DNA from: Isoetes taiwanensis
Lineage: Eukaryota; Streptophyta; Lycopodiopsida; Isoetales; Isoetaceae
Reading direction: 5' to 3'
DNA length: 64,000 nt
Assembly: GCA_021234155.1 (NCBI GenBank)
Contig: JAJEKV010000084.1
Span: 4,677,093-4,741,092 of the forward strand
Shown: positions 22,561-33,346 of the stretch, one piece after another
Layout: the number at the start of each line of letters is the position of its first letter
How positions within the stretch are numbered: the first letter of the stretch is position 1
Program-made: the position numbers and the translations under genes
Notes under the pieces: generated by a model
Told to the model about the DNA's origin: nothing
Database searches by the model: none
Seen by the model: the letters and a program-made list of their open reading frames with translations, nothing else

Positions 22561-22796
22561 TATGATTCCCTGAAGCCCTTTTTGAACTACAAACCAATCC
22601 GCATCGTACCATCAAAGTTGCATCGATGACGCTTTGTTAAAGGTCGCTTACAGAGGCTAAGAAATTCTCTGAAGGGAAGAAAAAAAATGCATCACGCCAT
22701 TTGTCAGGCATAATGCTAATCAGATACCTATTCACAAAGAAAGTGAGGTTAGATGTTCAGTAGTTAACCATAATGCAAAAAAAGAATCTGATCAAG

Positions 22797-24053
22797 TTAC
22801 CTTCCAAATATATCTATATGCCTGTTGGACATGTGCCTGTCTCTGCAAAGACCTTCCACACAATATTTAGTCACCTTGATTAGAGGCTTTTGCTGGAAAG
22901 GGTAGCATGGAACTATTTTCAACAAGCTCTCCGTGTCTCTCAGTAAAAGCGGACTTTGCATTATTGAGAGACAAATGAATTGCAACTACAACAAAATCTT
23001 ACTTACTCTCCTGTGCTATCATCTCCAGATCGAGCACTTTCAGATGATGTTTGGCTTCTAGTCCTGCAGAAGTCATCATAAAATTGTTCAGATATTACAC
23101 TTTAAAAGCTTCAATTAACATAATAAATATTCACCTTTTGGTTGAAGTTGTATTTTGCATGCACTCCTTCCTTTTTCTTGTCTGCTTCTCCTGTTTAACA
23201 ACCTTGGTCTCCGCAACCTTGGTCTCCTCTATGTCATCAACCTTAGTGGCCTCAACCTTTGTTTCCTCAACCTTTGTTTCCTCAACCCTGGTTTCCTCCA
23301 CTGCCACATCATCCTTTTGGATCTCTTGTACCTCCACCATCTCTTCCTCTCCCTTAATATGGCTACTATCCTCTATCTTTTCAATGGTTGCCTGAACAAA
23401 GGCTGCAGAAGATTCACCAATTTCCAACACTTCTGCATAAATTAGTCACCAAAGTTAATCAGTATTGTGAATCCTAATTTTAAGTTAATGGTATACCTGT
23501 TGAATCATCAATAACAAAGATTTGAATTTCCTGCTGAAATGATGGCATTGGCTTAATAGGTTTCCAAATTGGTTTCTCCGAAATTTGTATTGTGAAGAAA
23601 GACCTCGACTCGAACTTTATAATCGTGAAGAAAAACTTGAAGAACCTACAAAAAATGGTGTTTAATAATTGCAAGACACACAAGCAAAAAGAAGATGCAA
23701 CATACCCGCAGATAACTACTCGCCTTCGCTTTAACTTTTCAACCTCTCACGCATAATCCACAAATGTTCGAATCGGTATGCTCGTGGCTATATGGAATTC
23801 CAAGTGACATATGAAGCTCATATGACATGAAAATTAAATTCCAGGGATTGTAAATCAATCAAATGTGATATTTACTTACATGTATCCGAGGACTTCACCG
23901 GGTACCTCAAGCTCTTCCTCAAAAGACTTTATAAGGTTTACGTGTGATGCCCATGTAGAAGTATTTCCCAAATCCTCCCGACCTTCACAAAATCCAACAC
24001 CTTGGAAGAAAGTGTTGTTGGCTTCTGCTGTCATCATCTACAATAAAGAGTAG
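22797..24053 (-). pseudogene. Additional minus-strand exons of element 1, acidic repeat linker
   Basis: Pieces in gene order: an exon with ANNTFFQGVGFCEGREDLGN ending at a GTAAGT donor (about 23,870-24,037); an exon with SEKPIWKPIKPMPSFQQE (about 23,500-23,660); an exon with tandem EETKVEETKVEATKV repeats and a basic KQEKQTRKRK tail (23131-23430); and an exon with KIVPCYPFQQKPLIKVTKYC (22797-22985). These probably link the RING-like N-terminal gene with the Ulp1 domain. The lysine/arginine run looks like a nuclear localisation signal. No domain recognised. Confidence 0.45.
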
Positions 24054-24169
24054 AAAAGACTTGAGATAAGAAAAGGAATATGCATGATTAACAAGACTAC
24101 AATATCATACCCTTTTCTCGGTTTCCTTATGCTACCAAAATCACCGTGCATCACCAAACATTGAGTATA

Positions 24170-24400
24170 TCGATCATCAGCTAAGAAATGTATTCTCAAT
24201 GTACTCTACAAGTACAAATCAATGAAAAAATTAACCGACAATGTACTCCAATGTATCCATCTGATAATGTACTCTGATTTATCATGTAAATGTACCCAAT
24301 GTACTGTTGAAATGTACTGAATGTACTCTTAAATGCATTGTTCTGAAGTACAATCAATGTAACAAAGCTAGCTGATATTGTACTCTGCCCACTGATGAGT
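24170..24400. repeat. GTAC-rich cluster in right half of element 1
   Basis: A cluster of ATGTACTC/TGTACC-type motifs in a non-coding stretch between minus-strand exons, about 2.4 kb from the right terminus. Element 2 has a comparable cluster at 44,630-45,070. Confidence 0.5.
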
Positions 24401-24999
24401 CATGAAGTATTCAATAATAACTCAAAATGTAATTTTGACAGCAACAATAGCAATGTATCTGTCAATTGCTACACTATACAGTTCTCAATAACAAGTAATT
24501 AGCTACCTACATTACTGAGCTGATGAGCACATGAAATTAAAAACTCTCATCTTTAAAAATAAGTAGTCTATTTGGCAGATTATACATGACTGAACCCACA
24601 TTATCCAACTACAAAAACTATGTATCTAAATACGGGTAACTTTTTTATTGACCTACCCAGTTTTTTGACCATCACAGCACATACAAGCACCTTCACCAAA
24701 TAATTTATGTCATCATCATTTGCATCACTAATATGCTAATTATATCCTTTATATAATAGAAAACACTCATGATTTTTTGAAGGGCAATGAAGGGCTATGG
24801 AAGGGCAATGAAGGGCAGTTTGAAGGGCAATGAAGGGCAGTCAGCACCTGTGCAGCACATGTGTCGCCCACATGCTTTTTTGAGTATGTGAATTAAAAAA
24901 CCACCCATACTCAATGTAAATGCAAGCCTAAATCCTTCATGCAAAAAAGAATCTAACTATTAAAATAAGAAAAGAAATTGTAAATTAAATGTACATCTA

Positions 25000-26213
25000 C
25001 TAACCTTTTGTTGCAAGTAGTCCAAGTGCTACAGGCAAATTGCTATTCCATGAGCAGTCAGGATCAACACATGAAATCTTTGTGCTAGCAAGATAGGATA
25101 TACACAGCAGACAATAAGGGTGTCTGCAGGGTGCCAGAACCACTGGATTCACACCAAAAGATTGCTCACAATATGTACATGAAGAAAAAGGTGAACAATA
25201 ACTGATCCGCAAGAATTGTAGACCGGAGAGGAGGGGGTCAAAAGTAAGGATCGAGGAATGTTCTAAAAATTCCCTGAGTTCCATAATTTTTTTGTCTCCT
25301 GCCTCAGCTGAGCTCATATCAACAGATGTAGCTTCAATCTTTGCATCTACATGTTTCAATTCGGTAAGATTCATGTCAATATGTTTCTGGAGCTCAGCGT
25401 GATCCTGCATTCTTGATTCCTTTTGCTCGATAGCATCCTCAACTTTCCATTTTAGGTGCTGAAATCTTATGGCACTTTCAGATGTTTGGTCCAGTTTTGA
25501 TTGTTGATCCTCCAATGCTGCCATTTTTGCTTCAACATTCCTCTCTGCTTCCTGGACCAACCTGATATAAACTGCTCTCTCCCCTTCCTTGTGCTTCAAT
25601 GTATCAAGGATCTCTTGCCTTCTTTCCTTTAACTCAGTTAATTTCTTGCTTAAAGATGTTTTCACAATAGATCTGCTGTCTAAGAAGTTACTGAAAACTT
25701 CTAATTGCTCCTTTGTGTAACTCTTAGCTGAAGTTCTATTTGCATTGCTAGATTTCACTGTCACCACCTCACTAGATAGATCCGAATCCTTTTGCTTCGA
25801 TCTGGCCCATGCTTTGACATCTTCCCAGTCCACTTCTGCACCTTTCAGATGCAATGCAAATGCCCTTGCGAAGTACAGAGGGACATAGTGATTCATAACA
25901 TCTTTTCTTCCAAAAGCAAACTCATACCATTTGCAGAATTCTTCTGTCCACTTCATATCAATTCTGTCATCCTTATAGCCATACCTGCTTGGTGCTTCAT
26001 CACCCCATATCTCTCTTACCATAGCATCATACTGCTCGTAAACATCACAAAAATTCAGTTGTCTGAGCCGTCTTACAGAAAACCTGGTATCATCAGGAGG
26101 TAAAATTTCCCTTTTGGCATGCGAACTTGAAGCTTTCTATTTGCTGGAGGCTTTCCGGTCCTTGGAGACTTTCTTGAACCCTTGATTGGTGTCTTCTTTG
26201 GGGTCTTTGCCAT
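25000..26213 (-). pseudogene. Basic coiled-coil protein with C-terminal RING-like Cys/His cluster (element 1)
   Basis: The ATG at 26211-26213 opens a lysine/proline-rich N-terminus (KTPKKTPIKGSRKSPRTGKP, AT-hook-like). After a frameshift near 26,110 comes the long frame 25000-26022. It has DDRIDMKWTEEFCKWYEFAF, ALHLKGAEVDWEDVKAWARS, about 130 residues of charged coiled coil, then CTYC-x13-CRHPYCLLC-x9-CVDPDC, which fits a RING-type zinc site (C-x2-C, C-x-H-x2-C-x2-C, C-x4-C). A truncated, frameshifted homologue occupies 45,135-46,150 in element 2, so this is a regular component of the family. Role unknown; RING domains usually act as E3 ligases, which would pair logically with a Ulp1 protease. 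Confidence 0.6.
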
Positions 26214-26732
26214 GTTTATAGTACCTGCAAAATGAACAAAGCAACAAATTTGATTTCATAAGATAAATTTGCCCGAAATATTTGAAGATCAGACCGTAAA
26301 CCAAACGCATTGTTTATATTCATGTTAAACCTACATCGATTTAGCTTGAAAAATACCGCTTTTCGATTTTTAATCCATAGAACCAGTTCTATTACTTCTT
26401 GAATTCATTTTCGGACTGAAATCACAGAAAATTAAAACTACAAAATAAAGAAAACAAAACTTACAGGGCAGATCACACGGATATGCAGTGTTCCGAGCCG
26501 GTTCAAACGTTCTTAGCAGTGCCAATTTTCGGAAAACAAACCAATTCTTGCTCCACTCGGTTAGCCAAGAAACAGGGGGAACAAAATGGAGGGAAATTTT
26601 GGTACACTCGAATAATGACATTTTCTTTAATGATGGCAATCAAAAACTTGCTATAATTAAAATACATAACATTATATGTAATGTATTCGAATGGCCCTTT
26701 TTTTTATCACCCTAGCGTGCTTATACCCTATT

Positions 26733-26814
26733 GCCAATTTTCCCAAAATACCACTGGGTTTAGTGGCATTTTGGTAATTTTGGCAAACTTTCGTGGTATT
26801 TTGGTAATTTTCCC
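26733..26814 (-). mobile_element. Foldback MITE, right part, left arm
   Basis: Completes the MITE begun at 16402. It ends ...GGTAATTTTCCC beside the target duplication TTTTAATTA (26815-26823). Confidence 0.85.
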
Positions 26815-26823
26815 TTTTAATTA

Positions 26824-27703
26824 TCCCCTCCATTTGAAAAAGATTTCCAAATCTTTTAGCATAAAACTTCAATATATTATCAAGATAAATGCTACATCCT
26901 TTGGAATCAAAATTTATCTCGTATCCCACGTCAACTAGTTGACTAACAGAGATCAAGTTTTTGATCAAGGTAGGCACACACAAGACATTTTCTATGTCAA
27001 CAACATTTTTATCTAAATCTATCTGCTGCAATAATCCAGATCCTTCAGCAAGTTGCACTTCTCCATTTCCAACTTGAATTTTGCTTTTTTGAGTTGCATC
27101 AATGGCTTGAAGTAGATCAGTAGTTTGTACTACTGATCTCTCAGCTCCACTATCAACTACAACAACATCATGCTTTTTATTAGTTTCAGAATTTGCATTT
27201 TGTGCTACCAATAATTTATTTACCTCATTCTCATCTTGAGTTTCTTCTTTGTTTGCTTCCTCAGTTTCCTTGGTGATATGAACACCTGCAGGCATGTTCC
27301 CTTCTTTTCTTCCACCACCTCTTCCTCCCCTAGGAGCTTTTCCCCTTCCTCTCCCTTGACTATAGTCTTTTGGAGTTGAGCATTTGGCTGCCACATGCCC
27401 CTTGCCTCCACAATTATAACAGTTAAATTCCTTTTTTAATTTGGGACATTGGCTTTTAAAATGACCATTCTCATGGCAATAATAGCATGTAACCTGCTTC
27501 TTTGTACCAGTGAGAAGTATTTCAGCAGTATCTTCTCCTTCTTTTAATTTCTTTTGCTCAAATTCTGTTCTCAACACCCTTTCAGCCTCTTCTCGGGTTT
27601 TACACATATTTCTTATGAATAATCCTAGTTGTTCATTTTCAATGGCTCTAGAAATTTGTAAAACTTGGCTTCTCTCTGATACATTGATCACGGCCGCCGA
27701 CAA
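26824..27703 (-). pseudogene. Copia gag-protease segment, left arm
   Basis: Contains two CCHC zinc knuckles (CYYCHENGHFKSQC and CYNCGGKGHVAAKC), a Gly/Arg-rich linker, and the aspartic protease motif VVVVDSGAERSV. Homology starts at the palindrome spacer, so the gag N-terminus and 5' LTR are absent. Downstream the frame runs into the MITE. Confidence 0.85.
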
Positions 27704-27769
27704 ATCAGCAATAATGTTATCAAACTGATTGAAATATTCTGAAACATCGGATGAAAAATCTTTGTATCA

Positions 27770-27820
27770 ACAATAGTCCATGTAATAACTTATACATTAG
27801 CTATCAAACTTGCAAGGATG
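27770..27820. other. 51-bp spacer at the palindrome centre
   Basis: Unique sequence between the two arms. The arms meet it with TGATACAAAG (27821-27830) and its reverse complement (27760-27769). Both sides are copia gag sequence, so two truncated copia elements face away from each other head to head. Confidence 0.8.
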
Positions 27821-27891
27821 TGATACAAAGAAGGGGATGTTTCAGAATATTTCAATCAGTTTGATAACATTATTGCTGATTTGTCGCCAAA

Positions 27892-28871
27892 TGCCAAATA
27901 ATGTATCAGAGAGAAGCCAAGTTTTACAAATTTCTAGAGCCATTGAAAATGAACAACTAGGATTATTCATAAGAAATATGTGTAAAACCCGAGAAGAGGC
28001 TGAAAGGGTGTTGAGAACAGAATTTGAGCAAAAGAAATTAAAAGAAGGAGAAGATATCACTGAAATACTTTCACCGGGTACAAAGAAGCAAAAGTTACAT
28101 GCTATTATTGCCATGAGAATGGTCATTTTAAAAGCCAATGTCCCAAATTAAAAAAGGAATTTAACTGTTATAATTGTGGAGGCAAGGGGCATGTGGCAGC
28201 CAAATGCTCAACTCCAAAAGACTATAGTCAAGGGAGAGGAAGGGGAAAAGCTCCTAGGGGAGGAAGAGGTGGTGGAAGAAAAGAAGGGAACAGGCCTGCA
28301 GGGTGTTCATATCACCAAGGAAACTGAGGAAGCAAACAAAGAAGAAACTCAAGATGAGAATGAGGTAAATAAATTATTGGTAGCACAAAATGCAAATTCT
28401 GAAACTAATAAAAAGCATGATGTTGTTGTAGTTGATAGTGGAGCTGAGAGATCAGTAGTACAAACTACTGATCTACTTCAAGCCATTGATGCAACTCAAA
28501 AAAGCAAAATTCAAGTTGGAAATGGAGAAGTGCAACTTGCTGAAGGATCTGGATTATTGCAGCAGATAGATTTAGATAAAAATGTTGTTGACATAGAAAA
28601 TGTCTTGTGTGTGCCTACCTTGATCAAAAACTTGATCTCTGTTAGTCAACTAGTTGACGTGGGATACGAGATAAATTTTGATTCCAAAGGATGTAGCATT
28701 TATCTTGATAATATATTGAAGTTTTATGCTAAAAGATTTGGAAATCTTTTTCAAATGGAGGGGATAATTAAAAGGGAAAATTACCAAAATACCACGAAAG
28801 TTTGCCAAAATTACCAAAATGCCACTAAACCCAGTGGTATTTTGGGAAAATTGGCAATAATATTTTTCTAA
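27892..28871 (+). pseudogene. Copia gag-protease segment, right arm
   Basis: Mirror of the left copy: ERSQVLQISRAIENEQLGLF, both zinc knuckles (frameshifted near 28,080-28,180), and the protease DSGA block in frame 28176-28871. The last codons of that frame are MITE sequence. The N-terminus is lost at the palindrome centre. Confidence 0.85.
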
Positions 28872-29216
28872 TGATTTGAATGCAAATGTGTCCTTCAGAT
28901 GAATTGTAGATTAAGCTGAGATCTTTCCAACAAGCATAAGATCATTCAATTCTAAGACTACAATCTCAAGTTATGAGATTTTTCATTTCTCAAATTCTGA
29001 AGAACTCAAGAGCTTATAACTTGAAATTTTCATCTCCAATCAAGACGATCTTATGCTTATTGGAAAGATCTCAACTTAATCTACAATTCATCTGAAGGGC
29101 ACATTTGCATTCAGATCATTAAGAAAACGTTATTGCTAAGTTTTCCAAAATACCACTGGGTTTAGTGGCATTTTGGTAAATTTGACAAACTTTAATGGTA
29201 TTTTGGTAATTTTCCC
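28774..29216. mobile_element. 443-bp foldback MITE, right arm (Mutator-like)
   Basis: Starts GGGAAAATTACCAAAATACC and ends with its reverse complement. The two halves are largely complementary over about 200 bp each, so the element is a long hairpin. The 9-bp target duplication TAATTAAAA at 28765-28773 and 29217-29225 fits Mutator-type insertion. It has no coding capacity. It sits between protease and integrase of copia. Confidence 0.85.
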
Positions 29217-29263
29217 TAATTAAAAATAGCATAAATTGCATTATTAATTCTGACACAGAGTTA

Positions 29264-30261
29264 TGGCACAACAGGTTAGCTCACACTCATTGCAACAACA
29301 TTAAATATTTGGCAAAAAAGGGATGGATTTCTTGTAGAGATGATAAGTCACACAAACTTATGTGTGAAGGATGCATGCTTGGTAAAATAAACAGACTGCC
29401 TTTCAAGAAGTCAGCAAACAGAGCCAAGCATGTTCTTGAGTTAGTACATACAGACCTTTATGGACCACTAAACATAAGGAGCAGATCAAACAACCGGTAT
29501 TTTATCACCTTCATAGATGATTACTCTCAAAAATGCAAAGTTTATTGTCTTGCAAGAAAATCCCAAGCATTACAAGCTTTCAAACAATATGTAGCAGAGG
29601 TAGAAAGAGAAACTGGCAATAAAGTGAAATGCATTAGGTCAGATCGAGGAGGAGAATATTTGTCTACCAAGTTTAGGCTGTTTTGCATTGCTAATGGAAT
29701 AAAAAGACAGATGACTTGCAGGTTTAGCCCCAACAAAATGGAGTGGCTGAAAGGAAGAATAGAACACTCATGGATGTAGTTAGGTCTATGATAAAACAAA
29801 GTGGACTTCCTAATTATTTATGGGAGGAGGCTTTGAAGACTGCCACCCTTGTTCAAAACAGACTTCCTACAACAGCTATTAAAGGTAATGTACCTCAAAA
29901 TTTATGGCATAATGATCATGAAAAGATTGATTATGACAGGTTCAAGACTTATCATGAATTAAGAAAGAAACTGGACAGCAAGGCTGAAGTAGGCTACTTA
30001 GTAGGGTATGATGAGGAAGCCAAGGGATACAGGATTTATAATCCACTTACCAAGCAAATAATCATTAGCAGGGACGTGATGTTCAATGAGAATGTCACCT
30101 ACAAAGACAGATTCAAAAATTATGAAGCAAAGGGAGCAGAAATAGAAAAGCAGGATAAAGCAGGAAAACTAATGAGCAAACAGGTCAAGGACTTTACCAA
30201 TGTGGATTCAGATGATGATGACTCACTAGAGGATGACAATGCAAATGAAACACCAGCATAG
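29264..30261 (+). pseudogene. Copia integrase segment, right arm
   Basis: An HHCC zinc site (LWHNRLAHTHCNN...CEGCMLGK) is followed by HTDLYGP (first Asp), IRSDRGGEY (second Asp) and AERKNRTL (Glu). A one-base deletion near 29,730 separates Asp and Glu and is shared with the left arm. A 27-bp deletion removes GCLTYTHIP, and a TAG at 30259-30261 replaces the Glu codon (GAG) present in the left arm. Confidence 0.85.
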
Positions 30262-32067
30262 AACATTCAACAAGGAGATGAACTAGAGAAGCAAGCAGGG
30301 CAGCAAGAGCAAAACTTAGTCAAACAAAAGAAAAACCAAGCTGATAAACTGTTAGAGGACACTCAGATTGATTTAGACAAATATGGAAGGACTGAAGCAG
30401 GGAAAAGTAGAAGATTACAGGGAATACACATTGAGCATGATCACATTCTAAGCATAACAGAAGATGCCAGTGTCCCAAGGTCATATGATGAAGTGTTAAC
30501 TAGTCCAGATAAGGATATGTGGATTAATGCAATGAATGAAGAGATGGCATCCTTTAGAGATACACACACATATGACATAGTGGAATACACAGCTCATAAA
30601 CATATAATTGGTAGCAAATGGCTTTTTAAGCTTAAAACCAATGCAGATGGAAGTCTGAAACACAAGGCCAGACTAGTAGCTCAGGGATGTACCCAGAAAA
30701 AGGGAGAGGATTATGAGGAGACATACTCTCCAATTGTTAAGTTGACAAGTCTCAGAATGCTATTATCTATAGCTAATGCTCGAGATCTTGAAGTACATCA
30801 CATGGATGTAAAGACTGCCTTCTTAAATGCAAAGTTGGAGGAGAATGTCTATCTAAAGCAACCAGCTGGTTTTGAACAAGGAAAGAACACAGTATGGAAG
30901 CTAAATAAAGCTGTTTATGGACTAAAGCAATCACCCAGGGAATGGTACAACTGCATTGACAAGTACCTTAGAGAACAAAAATTTGAAAAGTTGCAGAATG
31001 ATGGCAATCTATACAGGTTCAGAAATGGAGGAGAATATTGTGTAATTGCACTCTATGTAGACGACTGCATTATGTTTACAAATAGTACTTCATGCTTGAA
31101 TCATTGCAAGGAGATTCTTAAGAACAGGTTCAGAATGACAGACCTTGGAGAATTGAAACATTTTCTTGGGATAGAAGTTACAAGGGATAGGCAGAAAAAG
31201 GTTTTAAAGCTTACTCAATGCAGACATACTGACAACATGTTAAAGAGGTTTAACCTTGAATATGCAAATGCAGTCAGAACTCCTATAGTTCCAGGACACA
31301 AACTCACAGCAGAAGTAGAAATACCAGAGGCTGAAAGGAAGGAAATGGAAGAGAACCCATATCGAGCACTTGTAGGGTGCCTACTTTACTTAGCCAATAA
31401 TACAAGGCCAGACATTGCCTACGCAGTAAATATTCTCAGTAGGAGAAACCACAATCCCAGTAAGCGGCACTGGATAGCAGGGAAAAGAATACTTAGGTAT
31501 TTGAAAGGAACCATGAATGATGGATTAATATTCAACTCATCTACATTAAACTTAGAGGCATTTAGTGATGCTGACTGGGGAGGAGATTTGAGTTGCAGGA
31601 AATCCACATCAGGGTATGTGATTATGTTAGGAGGAGGTGTAATAGCTTGGAGAACAAAGAAACAAAGTGCCATGGCTATGTCAACAGCTGAGGCTGAATA
31701 TGTTGCTGCATCCTTAGTGGCTAAAGAGATTGCTTGGTTGAGAAGGCTAATTGATGAGTTAGAATGCACACAAGAAAATGCCACTCAAATCTTCACTGAC
31801 AGTCAGAGTTGCATGGCCATTGTCAAAAATCCTGTAGACCATGACAGGACCAAACATATTGAGTTGAATGTTCATTTTATAAGAGATTTGGCAGCAAAGG
31901 GCTATATACAAATGTGTTATATGCATACTACAAGACAGATTGCAGACATCTTTACAAAGGCTTTATTTGAAAATAAGTTTGTCAAGTTTAAACAGGCTAT
32001 GAATGTTTCAGCAGAAAGCTTATCAACAAACTCAGTTTCAAAAAGGGTAAAGTTTGCTAAAGAATAA
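30262..32067 (+). pseudogene. Copia RT-RNase H segment, right arm
   Basis: The frame 30493-32067 (524 codons) holds a complete RT core with YVDD (about 31,055) and RNase H with DADWGGD, AMSTAEAEYVAA and KHIELNVHFIRD. It is the best preserved copia domain set in the window, but it is uncoupled from integrase by the stop at 30261. It ends about 50 bp before the polypurine tract. Confidence 0.85.
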
Positions 32068-32117
32068 ATTCGTGACAGTATTCTGGAGGATCATAAGGTT
32101 ATATGATGAAGGAGGAG

Positions 32118-32679
32118 TGTTGATATTTATGAATATGTTCATCATATATTCTGGGAGCTGCATGCAAATGGTCATGATCATGGAAGAATTCAAAAGACCT
32201 AGGTAACTTCATTTTAACCTAGTATATTATGGCTATGCCATGGTTGTAAATATGAACCATTGCTCAATGGTTAATTGTAAATAGTTAATACTAAATATGT
32301 TGAAGAGGTGAAGGCGACCGACATGGAGCCAAAAACCATTCAAAATTAAACACATCAGTGTCGGTCGAATCTGTAGCCAAAACCGACGAAGAAAATCTTG
32401 TACATATATCCCATATCGGGATCATTCAGAATATAGTGGATTGCAGGCATTTCCGGCATGTTTAGAGATGCATTCGATTGATTAAAGTTCAAATTGGAGC
32501 AGAAGGAATTTGGTCAATGCAGCTACAGTAACCTGGTCAATCTGAAATGAACAGTAACCTTTGAATGTTTACTCAATAGTTAAATGGTTAAACTCGTTCA
32601 TTGTTGCTAAGGCACTACTATTCAAGTTATTATTGCATTGTGAATGATTATTGCTAGAAAATTTGACTAGTAGTTAGCA
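32118..32679 (+). mobile_element. Copia 3' LTR, right arm (end approximate)
   Basis: Follows GAAGGAGGAG and begins TGTTGATATTTATG. The end is placed at a CA just before Argonaute homology resumes; without a second LTR this border is an estimate. Confidence 0.5.
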
Positions 32680-33000
32680 TATATTGTTCTCAAGTTCTTC
32701 ATTAAAACTAATGTCACCTGGTAAAATGTTCTCACTTCTATCTGTTAAGCTCCTGTGACAATGAAGCAAATAATCTTGTATGATGTCGTTTTGTACCAAA
32801 GACAAATGTCGAGTGGGTTTATAATCCTCATGCGATCTCTCGATCCCCTCGGCAAATAACACAAACCAAAAAGGTTGACATACATTATATGTAGGGAGCA
32901 AATCTGGTAATGCAGTGCTTACCTTCTTAATGGCCTCCTTCTTATGCCAAAGAACTTGTTGGAATTGGCCCTCAGATACACCAGCTCTGATGTGACAAAC
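32680..33000 (-). pseudogene. Argonaute PIWI-domain fragment, right arm
   Basis: Mirror of 12600-12922. Reads RAGVSEGQF (Asp-to-Ala shared with the left arm) up to the donor at 32,922, then HEDYKP, a frameshifted KRHHTRLF region, and DRSENILPGD. Additional private indels shift the frame around 32,800-32,850. Confidence 0.7.
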
Positions 33001-33118
33001 TAGTTTTTATGTATGCCAAATCTGTCGATACATTAAGTTAAGCTAAATCATCTGAGATTTCCTTTCAACATTTTGTTGGCTGACTTTAGAATTCCCAAGC
33101 CCTGATTGTGGCGACAAA

Positions 33119-33346
33119 TTGGAGCAGCTGTTTCTTGCAGACACTGAAGGGGTTACTGGCGTGGGCGGAGGCATGGCAGATCTTGTGAAAAGAAGTATTT
33201 TGCATGCAAACGGCTTTAAAAATACCCATTTTATAGTGCTCAAATGTGTCTTCAAAAATCAATGCAGATGGGCTTTCGGTTTAACATGCCTAGCCACTCG
33301 CCTTTCTGTTGCATTTTGTTGTCTGCTCTCTTTCATCATGAATTAG
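33119..33346 (+). pseudogene. Uncharacterised conserved fragment, right arm
   Basis: Mirror of 12250-12480, starting MEQLFLADTEGVTGVGGGMA. It diverges after KCVFKNQC through an indel. Not recognised. Confidence 0.25.

Larger units (their letters stand above)
16763..26728. mobile_element. 9,966-bp DNA transposon (element 1): transposase-like, Ulp1, HAD-like and RING-like genes
   Basis: Terminal inverted repeats are GGGTAAAAGCATGCTAGGGT at the left and GGGTATAAGCACGCTAGGGT (reverse complement) at the right. TATT is duplicated at both ends (16759-16762, 26729-26732). The right palindrome arm holds the empty site with a single TATT, proving insertion. The content is a plus-strand transposase-like gene in the left half and minus-strand genes in the right half. 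I cannot assign it to a named superfamily. Fungal KDZ signature YDIACQ is absent, and a 4-bp duplication does not fit Mutator. Confidence 0.85.
3216..27769. repeat. Left arm of a ~14.6-kb inverted duplication
   Basis: Reverse-complement counterpart of 27821-42430. Matching landmarks include eS28 (9547-9923 vs 35687-36065), the copia 3' end (13477 vs 32118), the MITE (16402/26814 vs 28774-29216) and the outer edge (3216 vs 42430). Paired coordinates sum to about 45,600 outside the later insertion and about 55,590 inside it, so the arms are collinear apart from small indels. The left arm additionally holds a 9,966-bp transposon plus its 4-bp target duplication. Scattered substitutions distinguish the arms. 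Confidence 0.93.
13478..27769 (-). mobile_element. 5'-truncated Ty1/copia retrotransposon, left arm, interrupted
   Basis: Read on the minus strand the order is gag (zinc knuckles), protease, MITE insertion holding the 10-kb transposon, integrase, reverse transcriptase, RNase H, polypurine tract and LTR. The 5' LTR and the start of gag are missing at the palindrome centre. The domain order PR-IN-RT-RH defines Ty1/copia. Frameshifts and loss of the RT active site make it inactive. Confidence 0.9.

Noticed and set aside
16763-26728. Fungal-type KDZ or Mutator (KI-MULE) assignment of the 10-kb element
   Set aside because: Ulp1 cargo fits both, but the KDZ YDIACQ-type motif is absent and the 4-bp duplication does not fit Mutator's 9-11 bp.
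27700-27900. Palindrome centre as copia long terminal repeats facing each other
   Set aside because: The sequence at the centre is gag coding sequence, not LTR; the 5' LTR is missing from both copies.
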